The notes: a model not told the origin generated them from the letters alone. A stretch of 64,000 nucleotides of DNA from Io17-Chloro-G2 sp034420695 (GCA_034420695.1 DAOULB010000006.1:66655-130654), one strand, 5' to 3'. Positions 8,384-17,620 are shown, counted from the first letter of the stretch. Translations and numbers: made by a program.

Positions 8384-8911
8384 CTAATCTGGGAAGGACA
8401 GTCCGGTCAATGCAGCCCACCGGGGGTCGATTGCGTCCTCCCGGCAACCGCAAGGCTCCAAGTTCAGGTTGGTCCCGCAGGAGTGGCACAGGCCGCAGCA
8501 GTCCTCTTTGCACAGGGGCTTCATCGGCTGGTCCACAATTGCGTATTGCCTGACCGCTTCATTCAAGTCCAGGACGTGGTCGCCCCCTATGCTGAAGAAC
8601 GCCCCGTCTTCCAACTCGGGGGAAGCGGGGCGTCCGGTGGCCAAGTCAACTGTGGGCAGGTACTCTTCCTCAATCTCCAAATAAGAGGCCCGTCGGTAGT
8701 CCGACAGGCAGCGGCTGCAATTGAACGAAGATTCAACGTTTAACCGGGCTCGCACCAAGATTCCCCGGTGGGTCCGCAGCATGCGCACCGAACCTTGGGT
8801 TCCGGCGCTGGCCGGTGGGGAGTTCGGCAGCTCCTGCTCTGGCGTCGAGACGGGAAAGCTGCGAGTGGAGCCGGTGGGTTCAAGCAACAATTGCGATACG
8901 TTGTACAGCAT
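8384..8911 (-). CDS. DUF177 / YceD-family protein
   Basis: A 175-residue protein of the YceD family (PF02620), which in other bacteria is linked to 23S rRNA processing and is almost always encoded before rpmF, as here. Visible marks are FNCSRCLSDYRR near residue 63, LDLNEAVRQYAIVDQPMKPLCKEDCCGLCHSCGTNLN near 114-150, and a further Cys pair. The CxxC pairs suggest zinc binding, as in the plant and bacterial homologues. It is the first gene of the minus-strand block; ATG 8911 has no ribosome site and lies about 30 bases past the predicted transcription start. Confidence 0.85.
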   Translation of the reverse strand: MLYNVSQLLLEPTGSTRSFPVSTPEQELPNSPPASAGTQGSVRMLRTHRGILVRARLNVESSFNCSRCLSDYRRASYLEIEEEYLPTVDLATGRPASPELEDGAFFSIGGDHVLDLNEAVRQYAIVDQPMKPLCKEDCCGLCHSCGTNLNLEPCGCREDAIDPRWAALTGLSFPD

Positions 8912-8947
8912 TTACGGCAGAGATTGCGCCGTCTGAAAACGGGTGTA

Positions 8948-8978
8948 ATTATAAGGCCGCTATCCAGACAATTGTCAA
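8948..8978 (-). promoter_or_regulatory. Sigma-70-type promoter for the DUF177-rpmF operon
   Basis: On the minus strand a perfect TTGACA (8973-8978) precedes a perfect TATAAT (8948-8953). The spacer is 19 bases, longer than the ideal 17; using TTATAA as the -10 gives 18. Confidence 0.5.
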
Positions 8979-9001
8979 GGCAATAACCATCAAACAACCC
9001 C

Positions 9002-9035
9002 GTTCCCTGTGTCAAAAAAACTGGTTCCCTGTGTC
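9002..9035. repeat. Two copies of a 12-bp direct repeat upstream of the DUF1800 gene
   Basis: GTTCCCTGTGTC occurs at 9002-9013 and 9024-9035, a 22-bp period (about two helical turns), 18 bases upstream of a candidate -35 box. A dimeric activator site is possible. Confidence 0.4.
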
Positions 9036-9052
9036 CAAATGGCCCTGAGGCG

Positions 9053-9082
9053 TTGGCATAACACCGCCTGTCGTGCTACGAT
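9053..9082 (+). promoter_or_regulatory. Candidate promoter for DUF1800-DUF1501-NHL genes
   Basis: TTGGCA (9053-9058), an 18-base spacer and TACGAT (9077-9082), 57 bases before the start codon. Only a moderate match to consensus. Confidence 0.3.
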
Positions 9083-9138
9083 TCTGACCAACTCTTGGCG
9101 TATTTCTCTGGCATAATTTTTAAAGAGGAGATGCACCT

Positions 9139-10554
9139 ATGGTTGACCAGCAGGACGGCCATGATATCGCGCTGATGGCCCACCTGATGCGGCGGGCCGG
9201 CTTTGGTGCCCAGTACCACGAGCTGGAAGCCCTGGCTGAGAAGGGTTATGACCAAGTCGTAGAAGAACTGCTCAATCCCGACAGCCAGCCCGACGGGATG
9301 GACTTGGACCTGACGGAGCGCTGCTTTATTGAATGGAGTCATTTCACCAGGGGAGTGCCCGAGTATTTTGCTTGGAGGATGATTAACTCCAAGCGCCAGT
9401 TGGAGGAGAAAATGCTCCTCTTCTGGCATGGCATCCTCTGCACCGCCGACAGCAAGGTTCAGAGCTACCCCACATCCTACGACGAGCTGGAAATGTTCCG
9501 CAGCCACGGCATGGGCAGCCTGAAGGACATGCTGTTGGAAATTTCCAGGGACCCGGCCATGTTGTACTATTTGGACAATTGCTTGAGCCACAAGGGCGCC
9601 ATCAACGAGAACTACGGCCGTGAGCTGCTGGAGCTATTCTCCTTGGGCGTGGGCATGGACGGCGAGCTCAACTACACCGAGGACGATGTGAAGGAGTGCT
9701 CCAGGGCCTTCACCGGCTGGACTCTCGCCAACAACGTCCCGGGCCAGCCCTATGGGCGGTACTCCGCCAAGTTCCTCTTCAACCCCGACGACCACGACAA
9801 CGGGGAAAAGACCTTCCTCGGTGAGACCGGCAACTTCGACGGCGAAGACATCATCAATATTATCGTCAAGCAGCCTGCCGCCGCCCGGTTCCTGTCCCGG
9901 CACCTCTACGACTACTTCGTGGCCGACGAGGCCCAGGTCCCGGCTTGGATGGACACCCCGCCCCGGGACCCCGGCACCATCAAGATGCTGGAGGACGAGT
10001 ACTTCCGGTCCGGCTACAGCATTCGCTCCATGCTGCGGGTGCTCTTCCACTCCGACGCTTTCAAGAACGCCCGCTTCGCCAAGGTGAAGAGCCCGGTGGA
10101 AACCGTGATGGGCACCATGCGCCTGATCGGCGACTGGAACGAGCCCAAGCCCGGCTTCGAGTTCATCTTCGACGAAATGAAATACATGGGGCAGGAGTTG
10201 TTCAATCCCCCCTCGGTTGAAGGCTGGCACACCGGCCGGGAGTGGATTGACGGCGGCACCTTGGTGCACCGGATCAATTTCACCGCCGACTTCGTGGGCG
10301 ACGTCAACCAGCCCGGGGTCAAGGACATGGTTGACCGGATCGCGTCCCGGGGCCCGGTGGTCACCGGTGAAGAGCTTGTCGACGATTGCCTCCGGTTCCT
10401 CGGGCACTACGAGTTGCCTGCAGAAACTAGGCGGATGTTCGCCAACCAAGCCCAGGAAGCCGGCGAACTGAGGACCGGCTCCTCGGATTTCCCGGGGCGG
10501 GTTTGCGATATACTCAAGATGATAGTAGCCACCAAGGAATACCTCTACGCCTAG
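9139..10554 (+). CDS. DUF1800 family protein
   Basis: A 471-residue member of DUF1800 (PF08811), identified by the N-terminal LMRRAGFGAQYHELEAL, the central SHKGAINENYGRELLELFSLGVG and the region HDNGEKTFLGETGNFDGEDIINIIVKQPAAARFLSRHLYDYFVADE. The function is unknown; members nearly always pair with DUF1501 proteins, as here, and are often exported. I see no signal peptide. ATG 9139 is preceded by AAAGAGGAG at 9122-9130. The next gene begins 70 bases on, so the two are probably co-transcribed. Confidence 0.88.
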   Translation: MVDQQDGHDIALMAHLMRRAGFGAQYHELEALAEKGYDQVVEELLNPDSQPDGMDLDLTERCFIEWSHFTRGVPEYFAWRMINSKRQLEEKMLLFWHGILCTADSKVQSYPTSYDELEMFRSHGMGSLKDMLLEISRDPAMLYYLDNCLSHKGAINENYGRELLELFSLGVGMDGELNYTEDDVKECSRAFTGWTLANNVPGQPYGRYSAKFLFNPDDHDNGEKTFLGETGNFDGEDIINIIVKQPAAARFLSRHLYDYFVADEAQVPAWMDTPPRDPGTIKMLEDEYFRSGYSIRSMLRVLFHSDAFKNARFAKVKSPVETVMGTMRLIGDWNEPKPGFEFIFDEMKYMGQELFNPPSVEGWHTGREWIDGGTLVHRINFTADFVGDVNQPGVKDMVDRIASRGPVVTGEELVDDCLRFLGHYELPAETRRMFANQAQEAGELRTGSSDFPGRVCDILKMIVATKEYLYA

Positions 10555-10624
10555 GGTTATCCAAGTCCCGACGCAACCAGGAATGGCAGCCCAAAATTAG
10601 TCTCCGGAGAATGAGGAGGAAACC

Positions 10625-11761
10625 GTGACCTCTAACAAGAAAGACCCGGTTCTGGTGGTTCTGCAAATGTCCGGCGCCTACGACGCCCTCAACACCATCA
10701 TCCCGTACAACGACCCCCTGTACGAGGACTACCGCCAAGTGTTGAAGGTGGAGCCTGAACAGGTGCTGGCAATCGACGACAAGGTCGGGTTCCACCCGTC
10801 CATGGCCCCCATGAAGGATTTGTACGACCAAGGCAAAGTCGCTGTCATCCAAGGCATCGGATACCCCAATCCGATTCGCTCTCATTTCCGGTCCATGGAT
10901 ATCTGGCACACTGCCGAGCCGGCCAAGATGGCAACCGAAGGCTGGTTGGGCCGGGCCATCAACGAGTTGGACCCCCAGAAGGAGAACGTGCTGACCGCCG
11001 TTAACTTCGGGCGCGGGCTCCCCAGGGCCCTCGCCGCTCCCGGCGTCTCGGTGGCTTCGGTGGGCAACTTGGAGACCTACGGGGTGTTGACCGGCATCGA
11101 GGGCGAGGACCAGCGCACCGAGGCGCTGGACATCTTTGCCCGCATGTACTCTCCCATGGTCGGCAGCGGCCACGCCAACGACTACCTGTCCCAGACCGGC
11201 TTGGACGCCCTGAAGGGCGCCGACATTCTCAGCACCGCCCCCCAGCGGTACTCCTCCACCGTGGAATACAACGGAGACGCCTTCTCCCAGTGGGTCAAGA
11301 ACATCTCCCAAGTCCACTTGGCCGATTTCGGCACCCGCATTCTCTACACCGGCTTGAACCCAGGAGCTTTCGACACCCACGCCAACCAGTCCACGGCCTT
11401 CCCCAAGCTCTGGTCTGAGGTGTCCAACGCCGTCAGCGATTTCTACCAGGACCTCAAGGAGCACAACGCCAACGAGGAAGTGGTCATCCTGCTCTTCACC
11501 GAGTTCGGACGTAGGGTCCAGGAAAACGGCTCCGGCACCGACCACGGCTCCGGAAGCGTGGCCTTCGTCATGGGCGACTCGGTCAAAGGCGGCCTCTATG
11601 GTGAATACCCGTCCCTGGCTCCGGAAAAGCTGGACGAGGGCGACCTGCAGTGGAACAACGACTTCCGCTGCACCTACGCCACCCTCTTGGACAAGTGGAT
11701 GGGGTTGGACGACAAGGATATCCTGAAGGGCTCCTTCGAACAGTTCGACTTCATCAAGTAA
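10625..11761 (+). CDS. DUF1501 family protein
   Basis: This 378-residue protein belongs to DUF1501 (PF07394), a group related to the alkaline phosphatase/sulfatase fold. Recognisable parts are VLQMSGAYDALNTIIPYNDPLY at the start, HPSMAPMKDLYDQGKVAVIQGIGYPNP, DTHANQ, LLFTEFGRRVQENGSGTDHGSG and VKGGLYGEYPSL. It starts at GTG 10625 with GAGGAGG just upstream. Unlike many family members there is no twin-arginine leader. Its job is not established; it presumably acts with the DUF1800 protein. Confidence 0.88.
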   Translation: MTSNKKDPVLVVLQMSGAYDALNTIIPYNDPLYEDYRQVLKVEPEQVLAIDDKVGFHPSMAPMKDLYDQGKVAVIQGIGYPNPIRSHFRSMDIWHTAEPAKMATEGWLGRAINELDPQKENVLTAVNFGRGLPRALAAPGVSVASVGNLETYGVLTGIEGEDQRTEALDIFARMYSPMVGSGHANDYLSQTGLDALKGADILSTAPQRYSSTVEYNGDAFSQWVKNISQVHLADFGTRILYTGLNPGAFDTHANQSTAFPKLWSEVSNAVSDFYQDLKEHNANEEVVILLFTEFGRRVQENGSGTDHGSGSVAFVMGDSVKGGLYGEYPSLAPEKLDEGDLQWNNDFRCTYATLLDKWMGLDDKDILKGSFEQFDFIK

Positions 11762-11847
11762 TTGGCGGCTTCAAATCGCTATCCGAATTGAGCGGCGGCC
11801 CGGCTTGCCTGCAGGCGCCGGGCGCCCCGGGAGACAATGGAGACAGT

Positions 11848-12882
11848 ATGGTTACTGAGATTTCGCCGGTTACCTTTCAATACAGCCACACCATCGGCCG
11901 GCAGGAAGTTCGCAGCGGCAACGGTTTCTTTAACCCCGTGGCAATCACCCGCGACCAGGACAACCTGCTCTACGTGCTGAGCCGGGGCACCGAGACCCCG
12001 GCCTTCTTCCCCTGCAAGCGGGTCACCGTATTCAACCTGGACGAAGAACTGGTGGCCGAATACGGCCAGAAGATTCCTCCGGAAGAGGCCGACGCCTCCG
12101 CTCCCAACGGGTCCTTCATGTGGCCTACCTCGGTGGCCTTGGACAGCCAGGGCAACACTTACGTTTCCGATGAGTGGCTCAACCGGGTCTCCGTGTACAG
12201 CAAAGAGGGCGGCTGGGTGGACAAGTGGGGCACCGTGGGCAGCGATCCCGGTGAAATAAACCACCCTTCCGGCTTGGCCTTCGATGCAGAAGACAACTTG
12301 TACTTGGTGGACAGCTACAACCACCGGGTGCAGGTCTTCACCAAGGATGGCAGGCTGCTTTCCAAGTGGGGCCAGTTCGGCTCCGGCGACGGGGAGTTCA
12401 ACTATCCTTGGGGCATCGAAATCGACAGCAACGGCGACGTTTTCGTGGCCGACTGGCGCAACGACCGGGTCCAGAAGTTTTCCCCCGATGGCCGGTTCCT
12501 GATGAAGTTCGGTTCCTCCGGACAGGGAGAGGGCCAGTTCAACCGGCCCACCGGCATCGCCGTCCAACGGGACGGCGCCATTTACGTCACCGACTACAAG
12601 AATGACCGGGTACAGGTGTTCGACCCCGATGGTGGGTTCATCACCAACTTGGTCGGACAGGCATCCCTTTCCAGGTGGGCCATGGAACGGGTCAACTTGG
12701 ACCCGGTGATACAGAGAGGCAGGCTCAAGGCCCAGAACTTGACCGAGCGGGAAGGGGCATTCCAGGGCCCCATAGCCGTGGAAGTAGACGACGAGGACCG
12801 GGTCTTCGTCGTAGAGTGTGCCCGGCACCGGGTGCAGGTCTTCCACAGGCAGTCTCCCATCTTCTCCGGAGACCCCCTCTAA
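11848..12882 (+). CDS. NHL-repeat beta-propeller protein
   Basis: This 344-residue protein is made almost wholly of NHL repeats (about six blades), for example FMWPTSVALDSQGNTYVSDEWLNRVSVYSKEG, HPSGLAFDAEDNLYLVDSYNHRVQVF, YPWGIEIDSNGDVFVADWRNDRVQKF and RPTGIAVQRDGAIYVTDYKNDRVQVF. Such propellers bind proteins, sugars or lyase substrates; no catalytic motif or signal peptide is evident. ATG 11848 is chosen because it is where the repeat protein begins; the frame is open further upstream, inside the DUF1501 gene, but that part is not repeat-like. It is probably co-transcribed with the two preceding genes and ends before a strong terminator. Confidence 0.85.
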   Translation: MVTEISPVTFQYSHTIGRQEVRSGNGFFNPVAITRDQDNLLYVLSRGTETPAFFPCKRVTVFNLDEELVAEYGQKIPPEEADASAPNGSFMWPTSVALDSQGNTYVSDEWLNRVSVYSKEGGWVDKWGTVGSDPGEINHPSGLAFDAEDNLYLVDSYNHRVQVFTKDGRLLSKWGQFGSGDGEFNYPWGIEIDSNGDVFVADWRNDRVQKFSPDGRFLMKFGSSGQGEGQFNRPTGIAVQRDGAIYVTDYKNDRVQVFDPDGGFITNLVGQASLSRWAMERVNLDPVIQRGRLKAQNLTEREGAFQGPIAVEVDDEDRVFVVECARHRVQVFHRQSPIFSGDPL

Positions 12883-12939
12883 CCCGCCCCCGTCCGTCCC
12901 GTACCCTACGGAGCCATCGCCGTAATCCGGGTACCAAGC

Positions 12940-12974
12940 AGCCGCCGGGAACATCTACCCCGGCGGCTCTTTTT
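12940..12974 (+). terminator. Intrinsic terminator of the DUF1800/DUF1501/NHL cluster
   Basis: A perfect 10-bp stem (AGCCGCCGGG with CCCGGCGGCT), a 9-base loop, then C and five Ts at 12970-12974. Apart from this, the 12883-13170 gap shows nothing else clear. Confidence 0.88.
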
Positions 12975-13170
12975 CGGCCAATCCGTCCCGCACTCCCTTT
13001 CCTCAGCCAAAGCACTGTCCCACGAATTACACCTGTATCCGTCGTCTCCTTTGCCGGATACCCGTGCCGTGGGCTACAATGCTCTTGGCATCCAAATTAC
13101 CGGCTTAACCCGGACCGTATTCCTGCTGCCTCGCCGGAGTGCAGACGTTTCCAAGCTGAGGACAAAGCCT

Positions 13171-13830
13171 ATGCTGAGATTGGTTGAAGAGATCATATTG
13201 CTACTGCTCCATGACGAGGATGGCAGGTTCGTGCGGGTGCCCAGTTGGTCCCTGCAATACGCCATAGCCGGGGCAATACTGATGGACCTCGCTATGGAGA
13301 ACCACATCGACACCGACTTGGACAGCCTGGTCGTAGTCGACCCCACCCCCACCGGCGACAGCCTCCTTGACCCAACCCTCGCCGAGATAGCGGAAGGGGA
13401 GAAACGCGACGCTCGCTTCTGGGTGGAGCGAATCGCCGCCCGCGCCATGGACACCTACGAGGAAGCCCTCTCCCGGCTTGTCGAAAGAGGAATCTTGGAA
13501 CGCCAGGACAACCGTTTCATGTGGGTGTTCCGCTCCCGGCGTTATCCGGCCATCGACGGCCGGGTCGAACGGGAAGTGAAGCTGCGGATAATGGGAGTGC
13601 TCCTCAGCGACGAGATTCCCCATCCCCGGGACGTGATGGTCATCTGCTTGGCCGACGCCTGCGGCATCTTCAAGGAGATGCTGTCCCGGCGGGAACTGGA
13701 GCAAGCGGCAACCAGGATCGATCAGGTCCGCAAGCTCGACTTGGTGGGCCAGTCCATGACCCAGGCCATCTACGACATCGAACTGTCCGTCGCCACGTCG
13801 ATGCACGCAGCCCAAGGCCATAACTTCTGA
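13171..13830 (+). CDS. GPP34 (GOLPH3/Vps74-like) family protein
   Basis: A 219-residue helical protein resembling the GPP34 family (PF05719). The opening MLRLVEEIILLLLHDEDGRFVRVPSWSLQYAIAGAILMDLAMENHID matches the family's LxEELLLLxLdxxxGR...yalaGAlLaeLal pattern, and LVERGILERQDNRFMWVFRSRRYPAIDG matches its second half. In eukaryotes the family binds phosphatidylinositol 4-phosphate; bacterial roles are unknown, probably peripheral membrane binding. ATG 13171 is used, with GAGGA about eight bases upstream; the frame is open further upstream but lacks family similarity. Confidence 0.75.
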   Translation: MLRLVEEIILLLLHDEDGRFVRVPSWSLQYAIAGAILMDLAMENHIDTDLDSLVVVDPTPTGDSLLDPTLAEIAEGEKRDARFWVERIAARAMDTYEEALSRLVERGILERQDNRFMWVFRSRRYPAIDGRVEREVKLRIMGVLLSDEIPHPRDVMVICLADACGIFKEMLSRRELEQAATRIDQVRKLDLVGQSMTQAIYDIELSVATSMHAAQGHNF

Positions 13831-13920
13831 GCACAGTCTTTGCGGGGCGGGCCGGCCCTTCCCCCTTGCCGCCCGCCTCCTTACAGCCGGTTGCTCGTCG
13901 TCCCGCCGGTTCTCGCTGTC

Positions 13921-14259
13921 TTACTGGTTAAACGAACCGATGGCTGCTTCTTGGGAGTCGTGAATCGGGAGGAACTTGTCGAAGCCGCCCACTTCGAAGA
14001 CCTCCTTGACTTGGCCGGTCAGGGAGCACAACGCGAACCGCTTCCCTTTGTTCTGAAGTTCCCTGGCTACCAGCAGGATGGACCGCAGTCCGGCGCTACT
14101 GATATAGGTGAGGTTCCCCAAGTCCAGGACCACCCCCTCGTCGCTCTCCTCTATTGCCTCTTGCAACGCCGCTTGGAAAGCCGAGGCGTTGGCGCCGTCA
14201 ACCCGCCCGTGGGTCACCAAGGCCAAGTTGCCGCTCTGTCTCTGGACTAATACGTTCAT
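13921..14259 (-). CDS. STAS-domain anti-sigma factor antagonist
   Basis: A 112-residue single STAS domain (SpoIIAA/RsbV type). The strand-helix LDLGNLTYISSAGLRSILLVAREL carries the conserved serine pair in YISSAGL; one of them is phosphorylated by an RsbW-type kinase in known systems. ATG 14259 is chosen because GGAGGC lies seven bases upstream. It is very similar to the STAS protein at 26768-27169, especially YISSAGLR-ILLVAR, so it may share the kinase/phosphatase pair encoded there. No partner genes are adjacent. Confidence 0.88.
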   Translation of the reverse strand: MNVLVQRQSGNLALVTHGRVDGANASAFQAALQEAIEESDEGVVLDLGNLTYISSAGLRSILLVARELQNKGKRFALCSLTGQVKEVFEVGGFDKFLPIHDSQEAAIGSFNQ

Positions 14260-14582
14260 TGAAAGCCTCCTCGGCGATCTGTAACTGTTTTCAACACGGG
14301 GAGCCGCTCCCCTGTCCCGATTGTCCCCTTGCTCCTGCTCTCTCGGTTCCTCGGGCCAGCCCGTTTGGGCTCTGGATTGCAATATCCGGCCATTGGCCTT
14401 GTGGAGCAGGGCAGACTGGGCTTTTATCCCCCGTCATTGTACTACGGAAGGCGTTCCCAGGCTGCCGCCGGAGCGCTCTCGCCGCCGGACTGGTGAGCCC
14501 ATGTTTCGTAGGTCCCTGCCAATGCCCGCTTCATGCCCTGCGCTGTAAAGGGCGCTTTCCGCCTTGGGCTCTTGGACCGCCC
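14260..14582. other. Gap between STAS and MBL genes
   Basis: 323 bases without a supported gene. Near 14317-14335 there is a short hairpin, GGGGAG-CCG-CTCCCC, upstream of the STAS gene. I see no other feature. Confidence 0.4.
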
Positions 14583-15443
14583 TTACAGGGTCATCCGCAT
14601 CAGTTCTTCCGAAAAGACGACCTCTCCGTCGTAGATTCTGCTGATCTCCCCGATGCCGTGCTCCATGGGGCCGTGGGCCGAAAGGTGGGGCCCAACGTGG
14701 ACCAGAACCAGCTTTTTCACCCCCGCAGCCTGGGCCATCCGGGCCGCTCCGGTGGTGCCGCACTGGCCGTTGTACTCCCCGTTGGCGTCCATCACTGCTT
14801 GATCGTCCCAGCACATGCACAGCATCACGTCGGCGCCTCGCGCCAGTTCGGTGACCGGGTCGCAGGGCTGGGTGTCCCCGGTGAGTATTACGCTCCCCTC
14901 CGTTGAGTCCACCCGGTAGGCCAAGGAGTCCAGCCAAGGCTGGACGTGCTCCGCAGGCGCGGCGCTCACCTCCCAGTCCGGCCCGCTGAAAACCCTGCCC
15001 GGTCCTACATCCCGGGCCGCAACCGATGGTGCCGGACGCGGCAGGGTTCCGCCCCGGTTCACGAAGACCTGCTGGCTGAGAGGGTGGTTGACCCTGGCCT
15101 TCCAGTCGTGGGCGAACAGGCCGTTCTCGCCGAGGATGCCCTCGGTTATCTTCTCCGTCAGGTCGGGGCCGAACACTTGGAGTTGGTTTTCCTTGCCAAT
15201 GCTCTGGTCCCAGCGGCAGAGGAGGAAGCAGGGATAGTCGATGTCATGGTCGAAGTGGTGATGAGTGAAGAACAGGTAGTCGATCTGGGTGGGAAACAGC
15301 CCGGCCTTGACCAGCTTGTGAGTAGTGGCCGGCCCGCAATCGAACATCAGCAGTTGGTCGCCAAGTCTCAACACGTGGGAGCTTCCGAAGCGGGTAGGGG
15401 TTGGGGTGGGCGTCCCGGCGCCCAGGGTGTAAATCTCAGCCAT
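14583..15443 (-). CDS. MBL-fold metal-dependent hydrolase
   Basis: A 286-residue metallo-beta-lactamase-fold protein of the RNase Z/arylsulfatase-like type. The metal motif is FFTHHHFDHDIDYP (THxHxDH), followed by LTGDTQP and LVLVHVGPHLSAHGP with further histidines. ATG 15443 is chosen because GGTGAGG lies upstream and MAEIYTLGAGTPTP is the typical family start. It follows the biotin-carrier gene by 59 bases on the same strand. A small-molecule ester or lactone hydrolase is more likely than tRNA processing, but the substrate is not evident. Confidence 0.8.
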   Translation of the reverse strand: MAEIYTLGAGTPTPTPTRFGSSHVLRLGDQLLMFDCGPATTHKLVKAGLFPTQIDYLFFTHHHFDHDIDYPCFLLCRWDQSIGKENQLQVFGPDLTEKITEGILGENGLFAHDWKARVNHPLSQQVFVNRGGTLPRPAPSVAARDVGPGRVFSGPDWEVSAAPAEHVQPWLDSLAYRVDSTEGSVILTGDTQPCDPVTELARGADVMLCMCWDDQAVMDANGEYNGQCGTTGAARMAQAAGVKKLVLVHVGPHLSAHGPMEHGIGEISRIYDGEVVFSEELMRMTL

Positions 15444-15502
15444 TATTGTCCTCACCTTTGGCCGGTTGGTCTGCTTGTTCCGGGCATAGTGGCTCCCGCC
15501 GG

Positions 15503-16057
15503 TCATCCCTCCCCGGCGTCGCTCTCCGGGCCTAGCTCTAACAGGCGCATGCCCCGGTCCACCTGCTGCCCCGGCTGCGCCGCTACCCTCCGCACTACAC
15601 CCTCCCGGGGGGCCGTGATGACCAGCTCCATCTTCATGGACTCCATTATCATCACGGTCTGGTTGCGCTCCACCCGGTCGCCCTCATTGACCAGCACCTC
15701 CAACACCGCTCCCGGCATTGGGGCCAGGATGTCTCCGGGCCCGTCGGCAGCGGCAGCGCTGCCCCGCCGCCTGCCCTCGGCGCGCTGGAACACGAACAGG
15801 TTGCCGTCCAGCCACAGGTGCAGTTCTGTGCCCACCCAAGCCCAAGCAAAGGAGTGAGTCCGTCCCGATTCGGTCCGGCACAGCCCCTCCCCGTTCGCCG
15901 GCGACTCAATAGCGAGAGTCATGGTCTGTTCACCATCCGGCGACCCCTCGCCCTCTAGACCGAAGGTGAAACGGCCCTCCGCCTCCTCGGTCCGGTACCG
16001 AAACGTCTCCCCCGTTCCCGGGTAAACCGCTCGCATTTCCCCCTGGTTCTGGGTCAC
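15503..16057 (-). CDS. Biotin carboxyl carrier subunit of acyl-CoA carboxylase
   Basis: A 184-residue protein whose last 75 residues are a biotinyl domain: ILAPMPGAVLEVLVNEGDRVERNQTVMIMESMKMELVITAPREGVV. The lysine in MESMKME is the biotinylated residue (usually MEAMKM). The N-terminal part resembles the linker domain of MccA-type alpha subunits. So the usual alpha subunit is split here into separate carboxylase and carrier polypeptides. The start is GTG 16057, whose GTGA overlaps the carboxylase stop; AGAGG is upstream. Confidence 0.88.
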   Translation of the reverse strand: MTQNQGEMRAVYPGTGETFRYRTEEAEGRFTFGLEGEGSPDGEQTMTLAIESPANGEGLCRTESGRTHSFAWAWVGTELHLWLDGNLFVFQRAEGRRRGSAAAADGPGDILAPMPGAVLEVLVNEGDRVERNQTVMIMESMKMELVITAPREGVVRRVAAQPGQQVDRGMRLLELGPESDAGEG

Positions 16058-17568
16058 GGCAGCCTCTGCGGCCCTGCTGACTTCCAGGGACTGGCATCGG
16101 CCCCTCTGTCTCTCCCGGCCCCTGGCAACGCCGTCGGATACCCCGTGGCGGCCGGCTGTTGCGATGCCCAAGCCGCCAGCGCCCGTGCCATCGTGTTGGA
16201 TTCGCCTGCAAGAGCCGGGCTGGTCACCGCCGGGTTCGACTCCAGGAACCCGGTGTCATACTCGCCGCGCTGAAACTGTGGATGTCCCACCACCGCCCGC
16301 AGCAGGGGAATGTTGGTTACCACCCCCAGCGCCATGAACCGGGAAAGGGCCGCCTCCATGCGCCGCAGGCTCATCTCCCGCCGCGGCGCCCAAGCTGTCA
16401 GCTTCGCCAGCATTGGATCGTAGTAGATGGACACCTCCTGGCCCTGTTCCACGCCGCTGTCCAACCGGATCCCAGGCCCGCTGGGTGGCCGCCAGCGCAG
16501 CAAAGCGCCCGTGGAAGGAACAAAGTCCCGGTAGGGGTCTTCGGCGTAGATGCGGCACTCTATTGCGTGGCCTCGGGGCTGCACATCCTCCTGCTGCAGC
16601 GTCAACGGCTCTCCGCTGGCGATCCGGACCTGCCACTCCACCATGTCCATTCCCAAGACGGCCTCGGTCACCGGGTGCTCCACTTGGAGGCGGGCATTCA
16701 TTTCCAGGAAGTAGAATTCGTCCCTCTCCTGGTCCAGCAGGAATTCCACCGTCCCGGCGTTGACGTATCCGGCCCGGCGGGCCACCGCCACGGCCGCCTC
16801 GCCCATGCGCCTGCGCAACTCCGGTGTCAGGGCCGGCGACGGCGTCTCTTCGATAATCTTCTGGTGCCTCCTCTGGACGCTGCATTCCCTCTCGCCCAAG
16901 TGGATGGTATGCCCAAAGCCGTCGGCCAGCACCTGTACCTCCACGTGGCGGGCGTTGTCAATGAACCGCTCCAGGAACACCCGACCGTCTCCAAAGGCGG
17001 CTTGGGCCTCCCTGCTGGCTGACTCCATGCTGCCGTCCAGGTCGCTTGCCCGGTTCACCTGCCGCATCCCCCGTCCGCCCCCTCCGGCGGCAGCCTTCAC
17101 CAGCAGGGGGAACCCCCACTGTTCCGCAAACTCCCCGGCAACGGCCTGCCCAGGGAGGCACTCTACAGAGCTGGGAACCACCGGGGCTCCGGCCTCCTCA
17201 GCAATATCCTTGGAACGCAGTTTATCTCCCAGGGCCTCCATGCTCTCCGCGCTCGGTCCGATGAAGGCAATATTGACCGCACGGCAGGCCCGGGCAAACT
17301 CCGGGTTCTCCGAAAGAAAACCGTAGCCCGGGTGAATCGCGTCAGCCCCGCTGTCCAGTGCAGCTTGCACCACCCTGGCTATGTTCAGGTAGGTCTCCTC
17401 GGCTGTGTTCCCCGGCAGCGGCGCGGACTGGTCCGCGGTGGTTACGTGAAGGGCTCCGGCGTCCGGGTCGGAGTAAACGGCAACGGAAGCTATCCCCATC
17501 TCCCGCAGGGTCTGGTTGATCCGGACTGCGATTTCGCCTCGATTGGCTACCAGCACTTTGGAAAACAT
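16054..17568 (-). CDS. Biotin carboxylase subunit of acyl-CoA carboxylase
   Basis: ATP-dependent carboxylation of biotin using bicarbonate. It has the N-terminal FSKVLVANRGEIAVRI, ATP-grasp glycine loop KAAAGGGGRGMR, HVEVQVLADGFG, CSVQRRHQKIIEE, the MNARLQVEHPVTE metal-binding motif and the C-terminal ECRIYAEDP domain. ATG 17568 gives 504 aa; the in-frame codon at 17574 is TTG. The gene lies between the carboxyltransferase and carrier genes and overlaps the latter by four bases. The C-terminal 40 residues past the carboxylase core are low-complexity and may be a linker left from a fused alpha subunit. Confidence 0.93.
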   Translation of the reverse strand: MFSKVLVANRGEIAVRINQTLREMGIASVAVYSDPDAGALHVTTADQSAPLPGNTAEETYLNIARVVQAALDSGADAIHPGYGFLSENPEFARACRAVNIAFIGPSAESMEALGDKLRSKDIAEEAGAPVVPSSVECLPGQAVAGEFAEQWGFPLLVKAAAGGGGRGMRQVNRASDLDGSMESASREAQAAFGDGRVFLERFIDNARHVEVQVLADGFGHTIHLGERECSVQRRHQKIIEETPSPALTPELRRRMGEAAVAVARRAGYVNAGTVEFLLDQERDEFYFLEMNARLQVEHPVTEAVLGMDMVEWQVRIASGEPLTLQQEDVQPRGHAIECRIYAEDPYRDFVPSTGALLRWRPPSGPGIRLDSGVEQGQEVSIYYDPMLAKLTAWAPRREMSLRRMEAALSRFMALGVVTNIPLLRAVVGHPQFQRGEYDTGFLESNPAVTSPALAGESNTMARALAAWASQQPAATGYPTALPGAGRDRGADASPWKSAGPQRLP

Positions 17569-17620
17569 CAACAAACGGCCAACGCGTCGCCCTGGGGTTG
17601 AGGAGGAAAGAGAAAGGTAA

